Made by a program: the position numbers and the translations under genes. The notes beneath the pieces were generated by a model. That model was not told the origin of the DNA. It saw only the letters and a program-made list of their open reading frames with translations, and searched no databases. Below, in pieces: positions 46,458-55,914 of a stretch of DNA of 64,000 bases (position 1 is its first letter; each line of letters begins with the position of its first letter). This DNA comes from Chloroflexota bacterium (GTDB lineage Bacteria > Chloroflexota > Anaerolineae > Anaerolineales > Anaerolineaceae): NCBI GenBank assembly GCA_012798455.1, contig JAAZNC010000010.1, positions 1 to 64,000 of the forward strand. Direction: 5' to 3'.

Positions 46458-46483
46458 GGAAGAGGGAGGTCACTCCCTCTTCC
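46458..46483. terminator. Terminator between cysE and the first CAP gene
   Basis: GGAAGAGGGAG (46458-46468) pairs exactly with CTCCCTCTTCC (46473-46483) around a 4-nt loop. On the minus strand T-rich sequence with TTTTTT follows. The hairpin includes the last codons of the CAP gene at 46470. Confidence 0.75.
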
Positions 46484-47429
46484 TGAACATACTATAGATC
46501 AAATACGCCAACCCGATCCCACAGCCTATGATCAGCACAATCCCCAATACTTGTCGATTTCCCTGGGTAACGATGGAATTGGAGTCCGATGCGTCAGCCT
46601 GCGTTTTGAGTGCCTGTGGCGTCTGCGGGGGAATGGGGGTACGGGTTGGTGGCATAGGGGTGACTGTCGAGGTCATGGTAGGAGTTTGAGTATATGCAGC
46701 TCGTACATACAGCTGCTGTCCCTCATAAATATTAGCGGTCTCGGATAGATTGTTCAAGATACGTAGTTGATCGACGGTCACACCATAAGTTATGGCGATA
46801 CTCCATAGCGCCTGTCCTTTTTCAACGGTATGTACGATAGAACCATCTGTCTGCGGGGTAGCCACATTCACCGGCACCACTTCCGGTGTTTCTGTTTTAG
46901 AAGTAACCAATCCCGTGGGAGAAGAAGCATAATCCACGATCACATTTAAGACATAATAAACCGTGTCTTCTGTCTGCGCCACTCCCGCCCCGATCTGAAT
47001 GCCATAGGGGTGCAGCATGACATTGGTGTGGTCCGCATCTCCCCATACAGAATTGATAAGTTCATCCAGAGTGGTGTTGCTACTGACACCTGCCCAATTC
47101 TCCCTTACCTGAATACCGGTAGTGAAGACATAACCGGCTTCTTCTGCCCGGCTGGTCGCATCACTACCACCAGCGCCGATATGCCCCTCTGTTTCTCCCG
47201 GGGGAGTTGCGCCGTAGGTATTTGCCAGGTAATTAGCTTGATTCTGTGCAGCCGCCATCAGATATACACTGGTCGACAGGGCAGCCAGATCATTATCCGC
47301 ACGCAACGAATTTACCGCTACCGTGAGATCATAGGCGCCAATTGCTGCCCCCTGCACAGATACGGGTGAAACGCCATTAATTGAAAAGAGGATCAGTACA
47401 GTTGTGATAAATAAGGATAACTTCTTCAT
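46470..47429 (-). CDS. CAP domain-LysM surface protein, first copy
   Basis: A 319-residue exported protein. A signal peptide (MKKLSLFITTVLILF) is followed by a CAP/SCP domain (about 25-165, with RENWAG and IQIGAGVAQ). One LysM domain (about 195-240, GQALWSIAITYGV) follows, then a Thr/Pro-rich linker, a C-terminal membrane helix and FRKRE. This would display CAP and a cell-wall-binding LysM outside a membrane anchor. I start it at 47429 because TATAAT lies 7 nt upstream. Its paralogue is at 47461. Confidence 0.85.
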   Translation of the reverse strand: MKKLSLFITTVLILFSINGVSPVSVQGAAIGAYDLTVAVNSLRADNDLAALSTSVYLMAAAQNQANYLANTYGATPPGETEGHIGAGGSDATSRAEEAGYVFTTGIQVRENWAGVSSNTTLDELINSVWGDADHTNVMLHPYGIQIGAGVAQTEDTVYYVLNVIVDYASSPTGLVTSKTETPEVVPVNVATPQTDGSIVHTVEKGQALWSIAITYGVTVDQLRILNNLSETANIYEGQQLYVRAAYTQTPTMTSTVTPMPPTRTPIPPQTPQALKTQADASDSNSIVTQGNRQVLGIVLIIGCGIGLAYLIYSMFRKRE

Positions 47430-47436
47430 GTCAGGC

Positions 47437-47442
47437 ATTATA
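47437..47442 (-). promoter_or_regulatory. -10 box for the leaderless first CAP gene
   Basis: TATAAT reads from 47442 to 47437 on the minus strand, with exactly 7 nt to the ATG at 47429. No Shine-Dalgarno fits in that space and the -35 is unclear. Confidence 0.45.
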
Positions 47443-47460
47443 CTCAATATCGCTGATCTT

Positions 47461-48438
47461 TTACCGTTCATCTCGCTGCCCCAAAAATACCAATGCAAAT
47501 CCCAGGATCGCAATGATTACGATCCCAATGAACACAAATTGATCACTGTCCAAAGATCGATCGTTGTTCTTATCTGTGGTGAAAACCGTTTTCGTTGATT
47601 GAAATTCAGGGGAAACACTGGAATAGTATTCAAAGGTCGTCAATGGCAACGGGGCAATGGTGACACTTGGCACAGTGGAGGGAGTGGGCACAATTTTGAT
47701 CAGCAATTTATCCCCGGCATAGATCATGCTATTCGAGGTCAACCCATTAAGCTGTTGAATTTGTTCGATGGTCACTCCATAAGTGGTAGCAATACTCCAC
47801 AATGTTTGTCCTTGTAGCACTTGATGGATCACCCTACCCTGCTTATCAGATTCGGCGATCTGAACCGGTGCGATATATTGCGAGACTGATGCTCCACTGG
47901 CTAATCCAGGATAAGCATCGGAGGTGGGTTGGGCGGTAAGTCCCCCATCTCCCCAGAACGCCGCCACATTGATAACATAGATCACCGAATCGCCAGATAC
48001 TGCTACTCCCGCACCGACGTGTTGACCCATCTGATGGAGCATGGTATGCGTATGAACCGAATCTCCCCAGGCAATATAGATCAAAGTGTGTAGATCCGCA
48101 TCAAGGGGCATAGAAGCCCAGTTTTCATTGATATCCAAACCAGGAACCTGAGCATACCCTACTGCAGCAGCGCGGGCATCCGAATCTGTGCCACCTTCCC
48201 CTACATGACCACTCATTGTACCTTCTTGTGCTGCCAGATATTCGGCATGCATCTGTGCGGACAACATTAATAATGGATCTACCGCAAGCGCGGGGAGCCC
48301 ATTAGCCGCCCTATACACATTTACCGCATCGATCAGATCGTAAACACTAGGAACCAGTAATGGCGCCGCGTAAACCGGTTTTATCATCGCACAACTGCAA
48401 AGAAATATAATCAGTACGATCCGCAGTTGCTTCATCAT
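47461..48438 (-). CDS. CAP domain-LysM surface protein, second copy
   Basis: A 325-residue protein with the same architecture as its neighbour. It has a signal peptide (about 1-24), a CAP domain (about 30-170, with INENWAS and GQHVGAGVAV) and a LysM domain (about 205-250, GQTLWSIATTYGVT). A Ser/Thr/Pro linker, a membrane helix and QRDER end it. The CAP histidine/glutamate region (HVGEGG, ENW) is kept. The gene lies 17 nt after surE and is probably co-transcribed with it. It ends 31 nt before the first copy's start, so the pair arose by tandem duplication. Confidence 0.85.
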   Translation of the reverse strand: MMKQLRIVLIIFLCSCAMIKPVYAAPLLVPSVYDLIDAVNVYRAANGLPALAVDPLLMLSAQMHAEYLAAQEGTMSGHVGEGGTDSDARAAAVGYAQVPGLDINENWASMPLDADLHTLIYIAWGDSVHTHTMLHQMGQHVGAGVAVSGDSVIYVINVAAFWGDGGLTAQPTSDAYPGLASGASVSQYIAPVQIAESDKQGRVIHQVLQGQTLWSIATTYGVTIEQIQQLNGLTSNSMIYAGDKLLIKIVPTPSTVPSVTIAPLPLTTFEYYSSVSPEFQSTKTVFTTDKNNDRSLDSDQFVFIGIVIIAILGFALVFLGQRDER

Positions 48439-48455
48439 CTTGTTATTTACCGTAT

Positions 48456-49226
48456 CTATTTAGAAATATTCCAGCTTCGAAAATGATCCAGACAATTATA
48501 AGCCGTGAGATCCAGTGAGATGGGGGAAACCGATACATATCCTCCATTCAATGCACCGATATCCGTGCCCTCTTCAGGCACTCCTGTGGGAGCTTCCCCA
48601 CCGATCCAATAATAGGGACGACCTCGCGGGTCTTCCCGGCGGATCAATTCGTCACGATATACACGCAATCCCTGGCGTGTGATCAGAAACCCTTTCAGGT
48701 CATCAAACGACAGATAAGGTACATTGATATTCAACAATACATTCCCCGGCATTTTATTTTCAAGTATTTTTTGTGCCACCAGCCTGGCGACCTGCGCTGC
48801 CGGCTGGTAATTCAAAGGTCCGTTAAAAAATTCTGGGGCATCCAAAGAAATTGCAATGCTGGGTATATTACTGATAGCTCCTTCCATGGCTGCTGTTACC
48901 GTGCCTGAATAGGTGACATCATGCCCAACATTGGCATTGGGGTTGATACCAGAAACCACAAAATCTACCGGTTCATCCAACAATCCTAAGATTGGAAGTG
49001 CCACACAATCAGACGGAGCACCATCGCATGCATATGCCTTGGTGTTATCCGCCAGATATACCTCTTTCACACGTAGCGGTCGATTGAGCGTTTTTACATG
49101 TCCAGAGGCAGACCAATTCTTATCCGGCGCAACCACTGTTACCTTTCCTAGTTTGCGAATTTCCTGCGCAAGCGTCAGCAACCCCGGAGCCTGCACGCCA
49201 TCATCATTGGTTACAATAAAATGCAT
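48456..49226 (-). CDS. surE: 5'/3'-nucleotidase SurE
   Basis: SurE is a metal-dependent nucleoside monophosphatase. The 256-residue protein has the metal-binding D8 and D9 (IVTNDDGVQAPG), the SASGH phosphate loop and the FVVSGINPNANVGHD motif. GAGGAAAAAG precedes the ATG. It may head a transcript with the two CAP genes, though no functional link is evident. Confidence 0.94.
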   Translation of the reverse strand: MHFIVTNDDGVQAPGLLTLAQEIRKLGKVTVVAPDKNWSASGHVKTLNRPLRVKEVYLADNTKAYACDGAPSDCVALPILGLLDEPVDFVVSGINPNANVGHDVTYSGTVTAAMEGAISNIPSIAISLDAPEFFNGPLNYQPAAQVARLVAQKILENKMPGNVLLNINVPYLSFDDLKGFLITRQGLRVYRDELIRREDPRGRPYYWIGGEAPTGVPEEGTDIGALNGGYVSVSPISLDLTAYNCLDHFRSWNISK

Positions 49227-49308
49227 TTGCTTTTTCCTCTTCTTTCACAATGCCTAATTATATAGCCTGTTGTAAGGTATAGAAGGGCACTTGTACCTCG
49301 GAAAATTA

Positions 49309-49317
49309 TGTTATACT
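49309..49317 (+). promoter_or_regulatory. rpsB extended -10 promoter
   Basis: TGT precedes TATACT at 49312-49317, an extended -10. TTGTAC at 49291 gives only a 15-nt spacer. The leader of about 105 nt holds a weak CACGC/GCGTG stem (49348-49372) and could host S2 autoregulation, but no known motif was recognised. Confidence 0.5.
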
Positions 49318-49431
49318 TCTGCCGGCGCCTAAAAAACGTCAAATACACACGCTCTATACTAGACTTTGCGTGCTGAGAAAATCAGTTGTCTAAAAAATAG
49401 GGCGGAGGAAAAACGCAAAGGAGTTTATCCA

Positions 49432-50319
49432 ATGAGTGCAAATGTATCAATGAAAAGCCTGTTGGAAAGTGGTGTTCATTTCGGGCACCGCACCAACAAA
49501 TGGAACCCACTGATGAAGCCTTATATCTTCACCGAGCGCAATGGGATCCATATTATCGACTTGCAGCAGACCGTTAAATATCTCGACAAAGCCTATGACG
49601 TAGTACGGGATGTGGTCGCCCAAGGTGGAACCGTTCTCTTTGTAGGAACCAAACGCCAAGCACAGGAAACCATTCAGGAAGAAGCGGAACGTTGCGGTAT
49701 GCCTTATGTGATACAACGCTGGCTGCCCGGGACCCTGACCAACTGGATGACCATCTACCAGCAGATCCTGGAACTGGAAACACTGGAAAAGAAGCGTGAA
49801 ACAGGTCAGTTTGACAAATTGGTCAAAAAAGAGATATTAATGATTGACCGTCGTATCCAGCGCCTCTTAAAAAATCTGAGTGGTATCCGCCACATGAAGA
49901 CTCTCCCCGATATGCTTTTCGTGGTGGATGTCATGCGAGAATATACCGCTGTTCATGAAGCAAATGTAAAAGGCATTCCTGTGCTCTCTCTGGTCGACAC
50001 CAATTGTGATCCCAGCGGTGTGGATTATCTGATCCCAGCCAATGATGACGCCATTCGCGCCATTAAATTATTGGTCGGAAAAATGGCAGATGCTGTACTT
50101 GAAGGAAAAGATATGCGGAAAGATGAAGAAGAATTGGATGAAGCCGCTGTCTTGGAAGGTGCATCCAGCGCCGAAACCGTTCGCCGCAAGGTCTCCTTGG
50201 AAGAAGAGATCTCTGATGAAGAACTGCTTGGTGCTGCTACTCTGGCAAAATTAACCAACAAAGATGACGATTCAGACGAAGATGAAGATTATTTCGATGA
50301 AGATGAAGACGAGAAATAG
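49432..50319 (+). CDS. rpsB: 30S ribosomal protein S2
   Basis: S2 helps hold S1 on the 30S subunit. The 295-residue protein has the core motifs [20 protein letters not shown] and FVGTKRQAQ, with the [21 protein letters not shown] region. A long acidic C-terminal extension (about 225-295, ending in an Asp/Glu run) goes beyond the usual fold. The start is set by AAAGGAG before MSANVSMK; an earlier ATG at 49366 gives an unrelated leader. tsf follows by 24 nt. Confidence 0.96.
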   Translation: MSANVSMKSLLESGVHFGHRTNKWNPLMKPYIFTERNGIHIIDLQQTVKYLDKAYDVVRDVVAQGGTVLFVGTKRQAQETIQEEAERCGMPYVIQRWLPGTLTNWMTIYQQILELETLEKKRETGQFDKLVKKEILMIDRRIQRLLKNLSGIRHMKTLPDMLFVVDVMREYTAVHEANVKGIPVLSLVDTNCDPSGVDYLIPANDDAIRAIKLLVGKMADAVLEGKDMRKDEEELDEAAVLEGASSAETVRRKVSLEEEISDEELLGAATLAKLTNKDDDSDEDEDYFDEDEDEK

Positions 50320-50343
50320 AAAAGGGAATTAAGGAACAGAAAT

Positions 50344-50958
50344 ATGGAAATTACCACTGAAATGATCAAACAGCTTCGTGAAGAAAGCGGAGCCGGGATT
50401 CTGGATTGTCGAAAAGCATTACAGGATACGGATGGTGATTTTGAGAAAGCCAAAGTCATCTTGCGTGATAAAGGATTAGCAACCGCCAGCAAACGAGCCG
50501 ATCGTGAAGTAAGCGAAGGCGTTGTAGAACTGTATTCCCACGGAGACGGTCGAGTGGGTGTGATGGTGGAAATCAATTGTGAGACTGATTTCGTTGGTCG
50601 CTCAGAAGATTTCCGTAATTTTGCCCATGAAGTCGCTTTACAAATTGCAGGAGCATATCCACAGTACGTTAGCGATGCCGATATCCCCGCAGAAGTCATA
50701 AAAGAACTGGAAGAAACTACTACCGCTAAGGCAAAAGAAGAAGGGAAACCTGATACAATTATTTCAAGGATTGTGGAAGGTACATTGAAAAAATTCAAAG
50801 ATGAAAATGTGCTTTTGCGCCAGCAGTACATTCGTGACGATTCACTGCTTATTCAAGATCTCCTCAACCAGACCATTGCAAAGACCGGGGAGAATATTGT
50901 GATTCGACGATTTGCCCGCTTTTCACTGGGTGAATCCAGTGATGCGGAAGAAGAATAG
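50344..50958 (+). CDS. tsf: Elongation factor Ts (short form)
   Basis: EF-Ts exchanges GDP for GTP on EF-Tu. The 204-residue protein has the UBA-like N-terminus (MIKQLREESGAGILDCRKAL) and the core TDFVGRSEDF motif. It ends soon after one core subdomain, which makes it a short Thermus-like form compared with about 280 residues in E. coli. It follows rpsB, as in most bacteria, and is separated from pyrH by a terminator. Confidence 0.95.
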   Translation: MEITTEMIKQLREESGAGILDCRKALQDTDGDFEKAKVILRDKGLATASKRADREVSEGVVELYSHGDGRVGVMVEINCETDFVGRSEDFRNFAHEVALQIAGAYPQYVSDADIPAEVIKELEETTTAKAKEEGKPDTIISRIVEGTLKKFKDENVLLRQQYIRDDSLLIQDLLNQTIAKTGENIVIRRFARFSLGESSDAEEE

Positions 50959-50965
50959 AACAAAA

Positions 50966-50995
50966 AGAGCCAACCTCTCGGTTGGCTCTTTTTTT
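50966..50995 (+). terminator. Intrinsic terminator between tsf and pyrH
   Basis: AGAGCCAACC (50966-50975) pairs exactly with GGTTGGCTCT (50980-50989) around TCTC and is followed by a T-run to 50995. The pyrH start lies 18 nt beyond, so it probably works as an attenuator or leaky stop. Confidence 0.92.
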
Positions 50996-50997
50996 GA

Positions 50998-51729
<732 letters not shown>

Positions 51730-51872
51730 GTTTTATTTGTTATCTTCTGGTTTGCATTTAAGAAGCTGTCAGAAAAGTAACCTACCTCTTGTCCATTTGC
51801 CATTGAATGCCAGGTCTTGCACATTAGGCTGGTTGTTCGCTCTACAATAGAGCATTCATTATAGGTTCTATT

Positions 51873-51917
51873 GTTGTCCAAAAAGAAAATTCGGATTTTC
51901 TAGACAACCTTTTGTTT
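51873..51917 (+). terminator. Terminator after pyrH
   Basis: GTTGTC (51873-51878) pairs with GACAAC (51903-51908), and AGAAAAT (51884-51890) with ATTTTCT (51895-51901), around a TCGG loop. CTTTTGTTT follows. The region 51730-51870 shows nothing else I can support. Confidence 0.65.
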
Positions 51918-51938
51918 CACAAATCCTTTTCTGCTTCC

Positions 51939-51966
51939 TTGACTTTTTAATCAATTAATAGATAAT
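51939..51966 (+). promoter_or_regulatory. pheST promoter
   Basis: TTGACT at 51939-51944, a 16-nt spacer and GATAAT at 51961-51966. The start point would be near 51973, just ahead of the T-box leader. Confidence 0.65.
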
Positions 51967-51990
51967 AGGGAGAAGTTCATAACCGTGCAT

Positions 51991-52242
51991 TGACGGAGCA
52001 AAGTAGATCATCGGAAACCGACAGGGATACCGGGGCATAGATTGAGACCCCGGTTTGGCAGAAAATGATCGAAGTTCTCTCCCGAGCAGTTTGGGCGAAA
52101 GGTATCGACTAGTCCAAACCGCATGTGCAGCGATAACGGCACAGCCAATCGAGTAAAATCAGGTTGGTGAAAGAGTGGGCTGATCTTTAGCCAATCAGGG
52201 TGGTACCGCGGATTACCCCGTCCCTTTGGACGGGGTTTTTTT
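51991..52242 (+). promoter_or_regulatory. T-box leader of pheS-pheT (tRNA-Phe sensing)
   Basis: The T-box core AGGGTGGTACCGCGG lies at 52197-52211. A terminator follows: CCCCGTCC (52216-52223), CTTT, GGACGGGG (52228-52235) and a T-run. Stem I is visible upstream: GGAG (51995-51998) with CTCC (52079-52082), and GATCAT (52006-52011) with ATGATC (52065-52070). The loop between holds AGTA (52002-52005) and a TTC at 52075-52077, the expected phenylalanine specifier codon. Uncharged tRNA-Phe would favour the antiterminator. Confidence 0.92.
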
Positions 52243-52263
52243 ATAACTTAATATGGAGCAATG

Positions 52264-53307
52264 ATGGAAGACAAAAAAGATTTAACCCTTTCACTTCAAA
52301 CCATAAAACAGAAAGCATTGACCGCATTGAAAAATGTTGATTCCCCAGAAACACTGGATTCCTGGAAGATCACATTTTTAGGTCGTTCTTCTGAGATCAT
52401 GCAAGTTTTCAAAGAGATCCCCAATGCAGCGCCGGATGAGCGCCCCAAGATCGGGCAGAATGCCAATGTGGTGAAAAGTGAATTGGAGTCCCAATTTGAA
52501 AGTGCCAGACAACACATTCAACAAGGCCTGTTGAACAACAGTCTTGAACGCAATAAATTGGATGTTACCCTGCCCGGTCGCAAACCACAGCGTGGTAGAT
52601 TGCATATTGCCACGCAAACCCTGCAGGAAATCTATCGTATCCTGGCTGAAATGGGTTTCCAGGTCTATCGCTCGCGTGAAGTGGAATCGGATGAATACAA
52701 TTTTGAATTGCTGAACATCCCTGCGCACCACCCCGCGCGTGATCTATGGGATACTTTTTACACCACCAAAGAAGGTGTCATCCTACGCACCCATACCTCT
52801 CCCGGGCAGATCCATGCCATGCGCGAATTTGCACCTGACCCGGTGCGCATTCTGCTGCCCGGCATCGTTTATCGCTACGAACAGATGGATGCCAGCCATG
52901 AAATCCAGTTCAATCAGGTCGAACTGCTGGCAGTTGGAAAAAACATCACTTTCAGTCACCTGCGTGGTACCCTGGATGAATTTGTAAAGTGCATGTTTGG
53001 CACCGCTGTCGAAACACGGCTGCGTCCTTCGTACTTCCCATTCACCGAACCAAGTGCTGAAATGGATATGAAATGCATTGCTTGCCATGGGAATGGTTGC
53101 AATGTTTGCTCCGGTACAGGTTGGCTTGAGATACTTGGTTGTGGAATGGTACATCCCACTGTATTGAAAAATGGTGGATACGATCCGGAAAAATTCTCCG
53201 GTTTTGCTGCCGGGTTAGGACCCGAGCGAATCGCCATGCTGCGTTATGGCATTGATGACATTCGCAATTTCTGGGCAAATGATATACGCTTCTTAAGCCA
53301 GTTCTAG
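52264..53307 (+). CDS. pheS: Phenylalanyl-tRNA synthetase alpha subunit
   Basis: PheS carries the class II active site of the alpha2beta2 enzyme. The 347-residue protein has an N-terminal coiled coil (about 1-85), then the catalytic domain with LRTHTSPGQIHAM and the late FAAGLGPERIAMLRYG motif 3. A cysteine cluster (CIACHGNGCNVCSGTGW) could bind zinc; similar clusters occur in some bacterial PheS. ATG at 52264 is 5 nt after GGAG; an adjacent ATG at 52261 is too close. It follows the T-box. Confidence 0.96.
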   Translation: MEDKKDLTLSLQTIKQKALTALKNVDSPETLDSWKITFLGRSSEIMQVFKEIPNAAPDERPKIGQNANVVKSELESQFESARQHIQQGLLNNSLERNKLDVTLPGRKPQRGRLHIATQTLQEIYRILAEMGFQVYRSREVESDEYNFELLNIPAHHPARDLWDTFYTTKEGVILRTHTSPGQIHAMREFAPDPVRILLPGIVYRYEQMDASHEIQFNQVELLAVGKNITFSHLRGTLDEFVKCMFGTAVETRLRPSYFPFTEPSAEMDMKCIACHGNGCNVCSGTGWLEILGCGMVHPTVLKNGGYDPEKFSGFAAGLGPERIAMLRYGIDDIRNFWANDIRFLSQF

Positions 53308-53322
53308 AAAAGGAAAGAGAAA

Positions 53323-55857
53323 ATGAAACTAGTATTATCTTGGTTAAAAGAATTCGTCGATATTGATTGTTCCCTGGAAGAATTGGCTCGCACTATGACC
53401 ATGATCGGGCTCGAAGTGGAAGAGATCCAGTTGATCGGGTTGCCTAGACCCCGGGTTGAACACCTCGAAAATGTATACACGGGGCTGGAATGGGAAAAAG
53501 ACAAAGTAGTGGTCGCCGAGGTGACCGAGGTCATGCCGCATCCCAACGCTGACCGATTGGTGTTGTGCAAGCTCAATGATGGAAATGGCGAAAACATTGT
53601 TTTGACTGGTGCACCGAATTTATATGAGTTCAAAGGGAGTGGGCCACTCTCCCATTCTCTCAAAGTTGCCTACGCCCGCGCAGGGACAACTCTTTATGAT
53701 GGTCACCAACCAGGTAGAGAGCTGACCACTCTCAAACGCATGAAGATCCGCGGAGTCGAATCTTCGTCCATGATCTGTTCCGAAAAAGAATTGGGGATTT
53801 CAGATGAGCATGAAGGGGTGATCATTTTAGATGACGATGCACCGCTGGGAACACCACTGGTAGATTATATGGGTGATGCGGTTTTCCAGGTCGCCATCCT
53901 GCCCAATATGGTCAGAGATGCCTGCATGCTGGGAGCCGCAAGGGAGATCGCTGCTGCTCTCGATAAACCACTTCGTATGCCCTCTCCAAAACTTCGAGGG
54001 GATGGAGCAATCATCGAAGGAGCAGTAAAGATTGAGATCATTGATCCAATTTTAAATCCACGCTTTGTCTTTGGCATAGTTCGTGATGCCACTGCCCAAC
54101 CCAGCCCTTACTGGGTTCAACGCCGCCTACGGTTGGCGGGTATGCGCCCCATCAATAGTATGGTAGATGCAACCAACTATGTCATGCTAGAAGTGGGCGA
54201 ACCGCTGCATGCCTTTGATTACGACATCTTGAAGCAACGAGCAAACGGCAAATCTCCAACCATCATCACTCGCGCCGCGAAACCAGGCGAAACCCTGACC
54301 ACCCTAGATGACGTGGATCGAAAATTAGATGAGTTCACCATCCTGGTGACCGATACTGCCGGACCGCTGGCGCTGGCAGGAGTAATGGGCGGACTGGAGA
54401 GTGAGATCACTGCAACCACCAGCAACATCCTATTGGAAGGCGCTAGCTGGAACTTCATCAACACCCGTCGCACCGTTGCCGCACAAAAAATCCAGAGTGA
54501 AGCCGGTTATCGTTTTTCACGAAATATCCATCCTGCTTTGGCAAAATATGGGGTGGAATTATGTTTGAGCCGTATCGCAGAATGGAGCGGGGGATCGATC
54601 GCCAGTGGGCTGGTAGATGAATATCCTCTTCCCTATGTCGACCCGCTTCTGGAGATCACGCCAGCAGATGTGGAGCATGCTATTGGTATTTCATTATCTC
54701 CCCAAGAGATCGCTGATCTCTTGAACCGGCTGGATTTCACCTGCACGATAAAAGGCGAAATGATCATGGTCAAGTCTCCAGATCACCGTACCGATATCGG
54801 GGAAGGGGTGATTGGAAAAGCAGATCTGATGGAGGAAATTGCACGTCTTTACGGATACGACCGCATTCCATCCAATCGCCTGGAAGATTTGCTCCCCCCT
54901 CAACGCACCAATTTCATTGATGACTTCGAGAGAAAAGTCAAAAACACACTTACCAATATGGGATTGCAAGAGGTCATCAACTATCGCCTCACTTCCCCCG
55001 AAGAAGAAAAACGCATACTACCCGATTCAAACAGTGAATATGAAAAAACCTACATTCAGATCTTGAATCCCATTTCTCAGGACAAACGGGTGATGCGGTC
55101 AGAACTGATCCCGCAAATGTTGGTCAATCTGGAACACAATATCCGGCACAACGATCGGCTGGGGTTATTTGAAATCGGTCCGGTTTTCATATCTCAGGGA
55201 GAACAGCAACTTCCCAAAGAAACATATCACTTATGTATCGGTTTGAGTGGGTTGGAACAAAATAAAGCCTGGGATCGCAAAGAACCGAAAGTAGTAGATT
55301 TCTATGATCTGAAAGGATATGTGGAGATACTTCTAGAAGCTCTCCATATTGAAAACATCAAGTTTTCTCCAGATAAAACCCCGATCTTCCATCCAGGTAA
55401 ATGTGCTGCTATAAGCTGCAATGAAGTTACGGTCGGTATCTTCGGGGAGATTCATCCCAGAACATTGGAAAAATATGATTTTCTTGAGAATCAGGTCTAT
55501 ATTGCCGATTTTGACCTGGGTGCTCTTTTTGCAAATCTGCCTGATTCATTCCACAGCCAGCCGGTTTCCACTTATCCCCCGGTGCTCGAAGACCTGGCAG
55601 TTATCGTTCCGGATGAGATGCCCTCCAAACAAGTAGAAGAGGTGATTCGTTCCGCCGGTGGAGATTTGCTGACCAATGTGACCCTGTTCGATGTGTTCAA
55701 GGGCGAACAGATCGGGAGCGGAAAGAAAAGTCTGGCATATAACCTGACCTTTCAAGCTTTCGATCGCACACTCACTGATAAGAATGTGGAAAAAACACGC
55801 GAAAAAATCATTAAATCTTTGGAAACTCAGATCGAGGTAGTGGTTCGTAAAAAATGA
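53323..55857 (+). CDS. pheT: Phenylalanyl-tRNA synthetase beta subunit
   Basis: PheT binds the tRNA and edits Tyr-tRNA-Phe. The 844-residue protein has an N-terminal EMAP-like tRNA-binding fold (about 60-165, PHPNADRLVLCKLN). The B3/B4 editing region follows (about 225-430, MVDATNYVMLEVGEPLHAFDYD), then B5 and a core-like domain. A C-terminal anticodon-binding ferredoxin-like domain (about 745-844, TYPPVLEDLAV) ends it. AAAGGAAAGAG precedes the ATG, 15 nt after pheS. Confidence 0.96.
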   Translation: MKLVLSWLKEFVDIDCSLEELARTMTMIGLEVEEIQLIGLPRPRVEHLENVYTGLEWEKDKVVVAEVTEVMPHPNADRLVLCKLNDGNGENIVLTGAPNLYEFKGSGPLSHSLKVAYARAGTTLYDGHQPGRELTTLKRMKIRGVESSSMICSEKELGISDEHEGVIILDDDAPLGTPLVDYMGDAVFQVAILPNMVRDACMLGAAREIAAALDKPLRMPSPKLRGDGAIIEGAVKIEIIDPILNPRFVFGIVRDATAQPSPYWVQRRLRLAGMRPINSMVDATNYVMLEVGEPLHAFDYDILKQRANGKSPTIITRAAKPGETLTTLDDVDRKLDEFTILVTDTAGPLALAGVMGGLESEITATTSNILLEGASWNFINTRRTVAAQKIQSEAGYRFSRNIHPALAKYGVELCLSRIAEWSGGSIASGLVDEYPLPYVDPLLEITPADVEHAIGISLSPQEIADLLNRLDFTCTIKGEMIMVKSPDHRTDIGEGVIGKADLMEEIARLYGYDRIPSNRLEDLLPPQRTNFIDDFERKVKNTLTNMGLQEVINYRLTSPEEEKRILPDSNSEYEKTYIQILNPISQDKRVMRSELIPQMLVNLEHNIRHNDRLGLFEIGPVFISQGEQQLPKETYHLCIGLSGLEQNKAWDRKEPKVVDFYDLKGYVEILLEALHIENIKFSPDKTPIFHPGKCAAISCNEVTVGIFGEIHPRTLEKYDFLENQVYIADFDLGALFANLPDSFHSQPVSTYPPVLEDLAVIVPDEMPSKQVEEVIRSAGGDLLTNVTLFDVFKGEQIGSGKKSLAYNLTFQAFDRTLTDKNVEKTREKIIKSLETQIEVVVRKK

Positions 55858-55870
55858 TCTGCGGGAAATC

Positions 55871-55899
55871 GAAAAGAGCTCATATTGCGAGCTCTTTTC
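55871..55899. terminator. Bidirectional terminator after pheT
   Basis: GAAAAGAGCTC (55871-55881) pairs exactly with GAGCTCTTTTC (55889-55899) around a 7-nt loop. It lies between pheT and the convergent aldo-keto reductase. Confidence 0.85.
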
Positions 55900-55914
55900 T
55901 TAACCCCTCCCTGG

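Noticed and set aside
50289-50831. 180-codon minus-strand open frame across tsf
   Set aside because: Antisense to a secure EF-Ts gene. The Ser-rich composition is what mirrored Glu/Lys codons produce.
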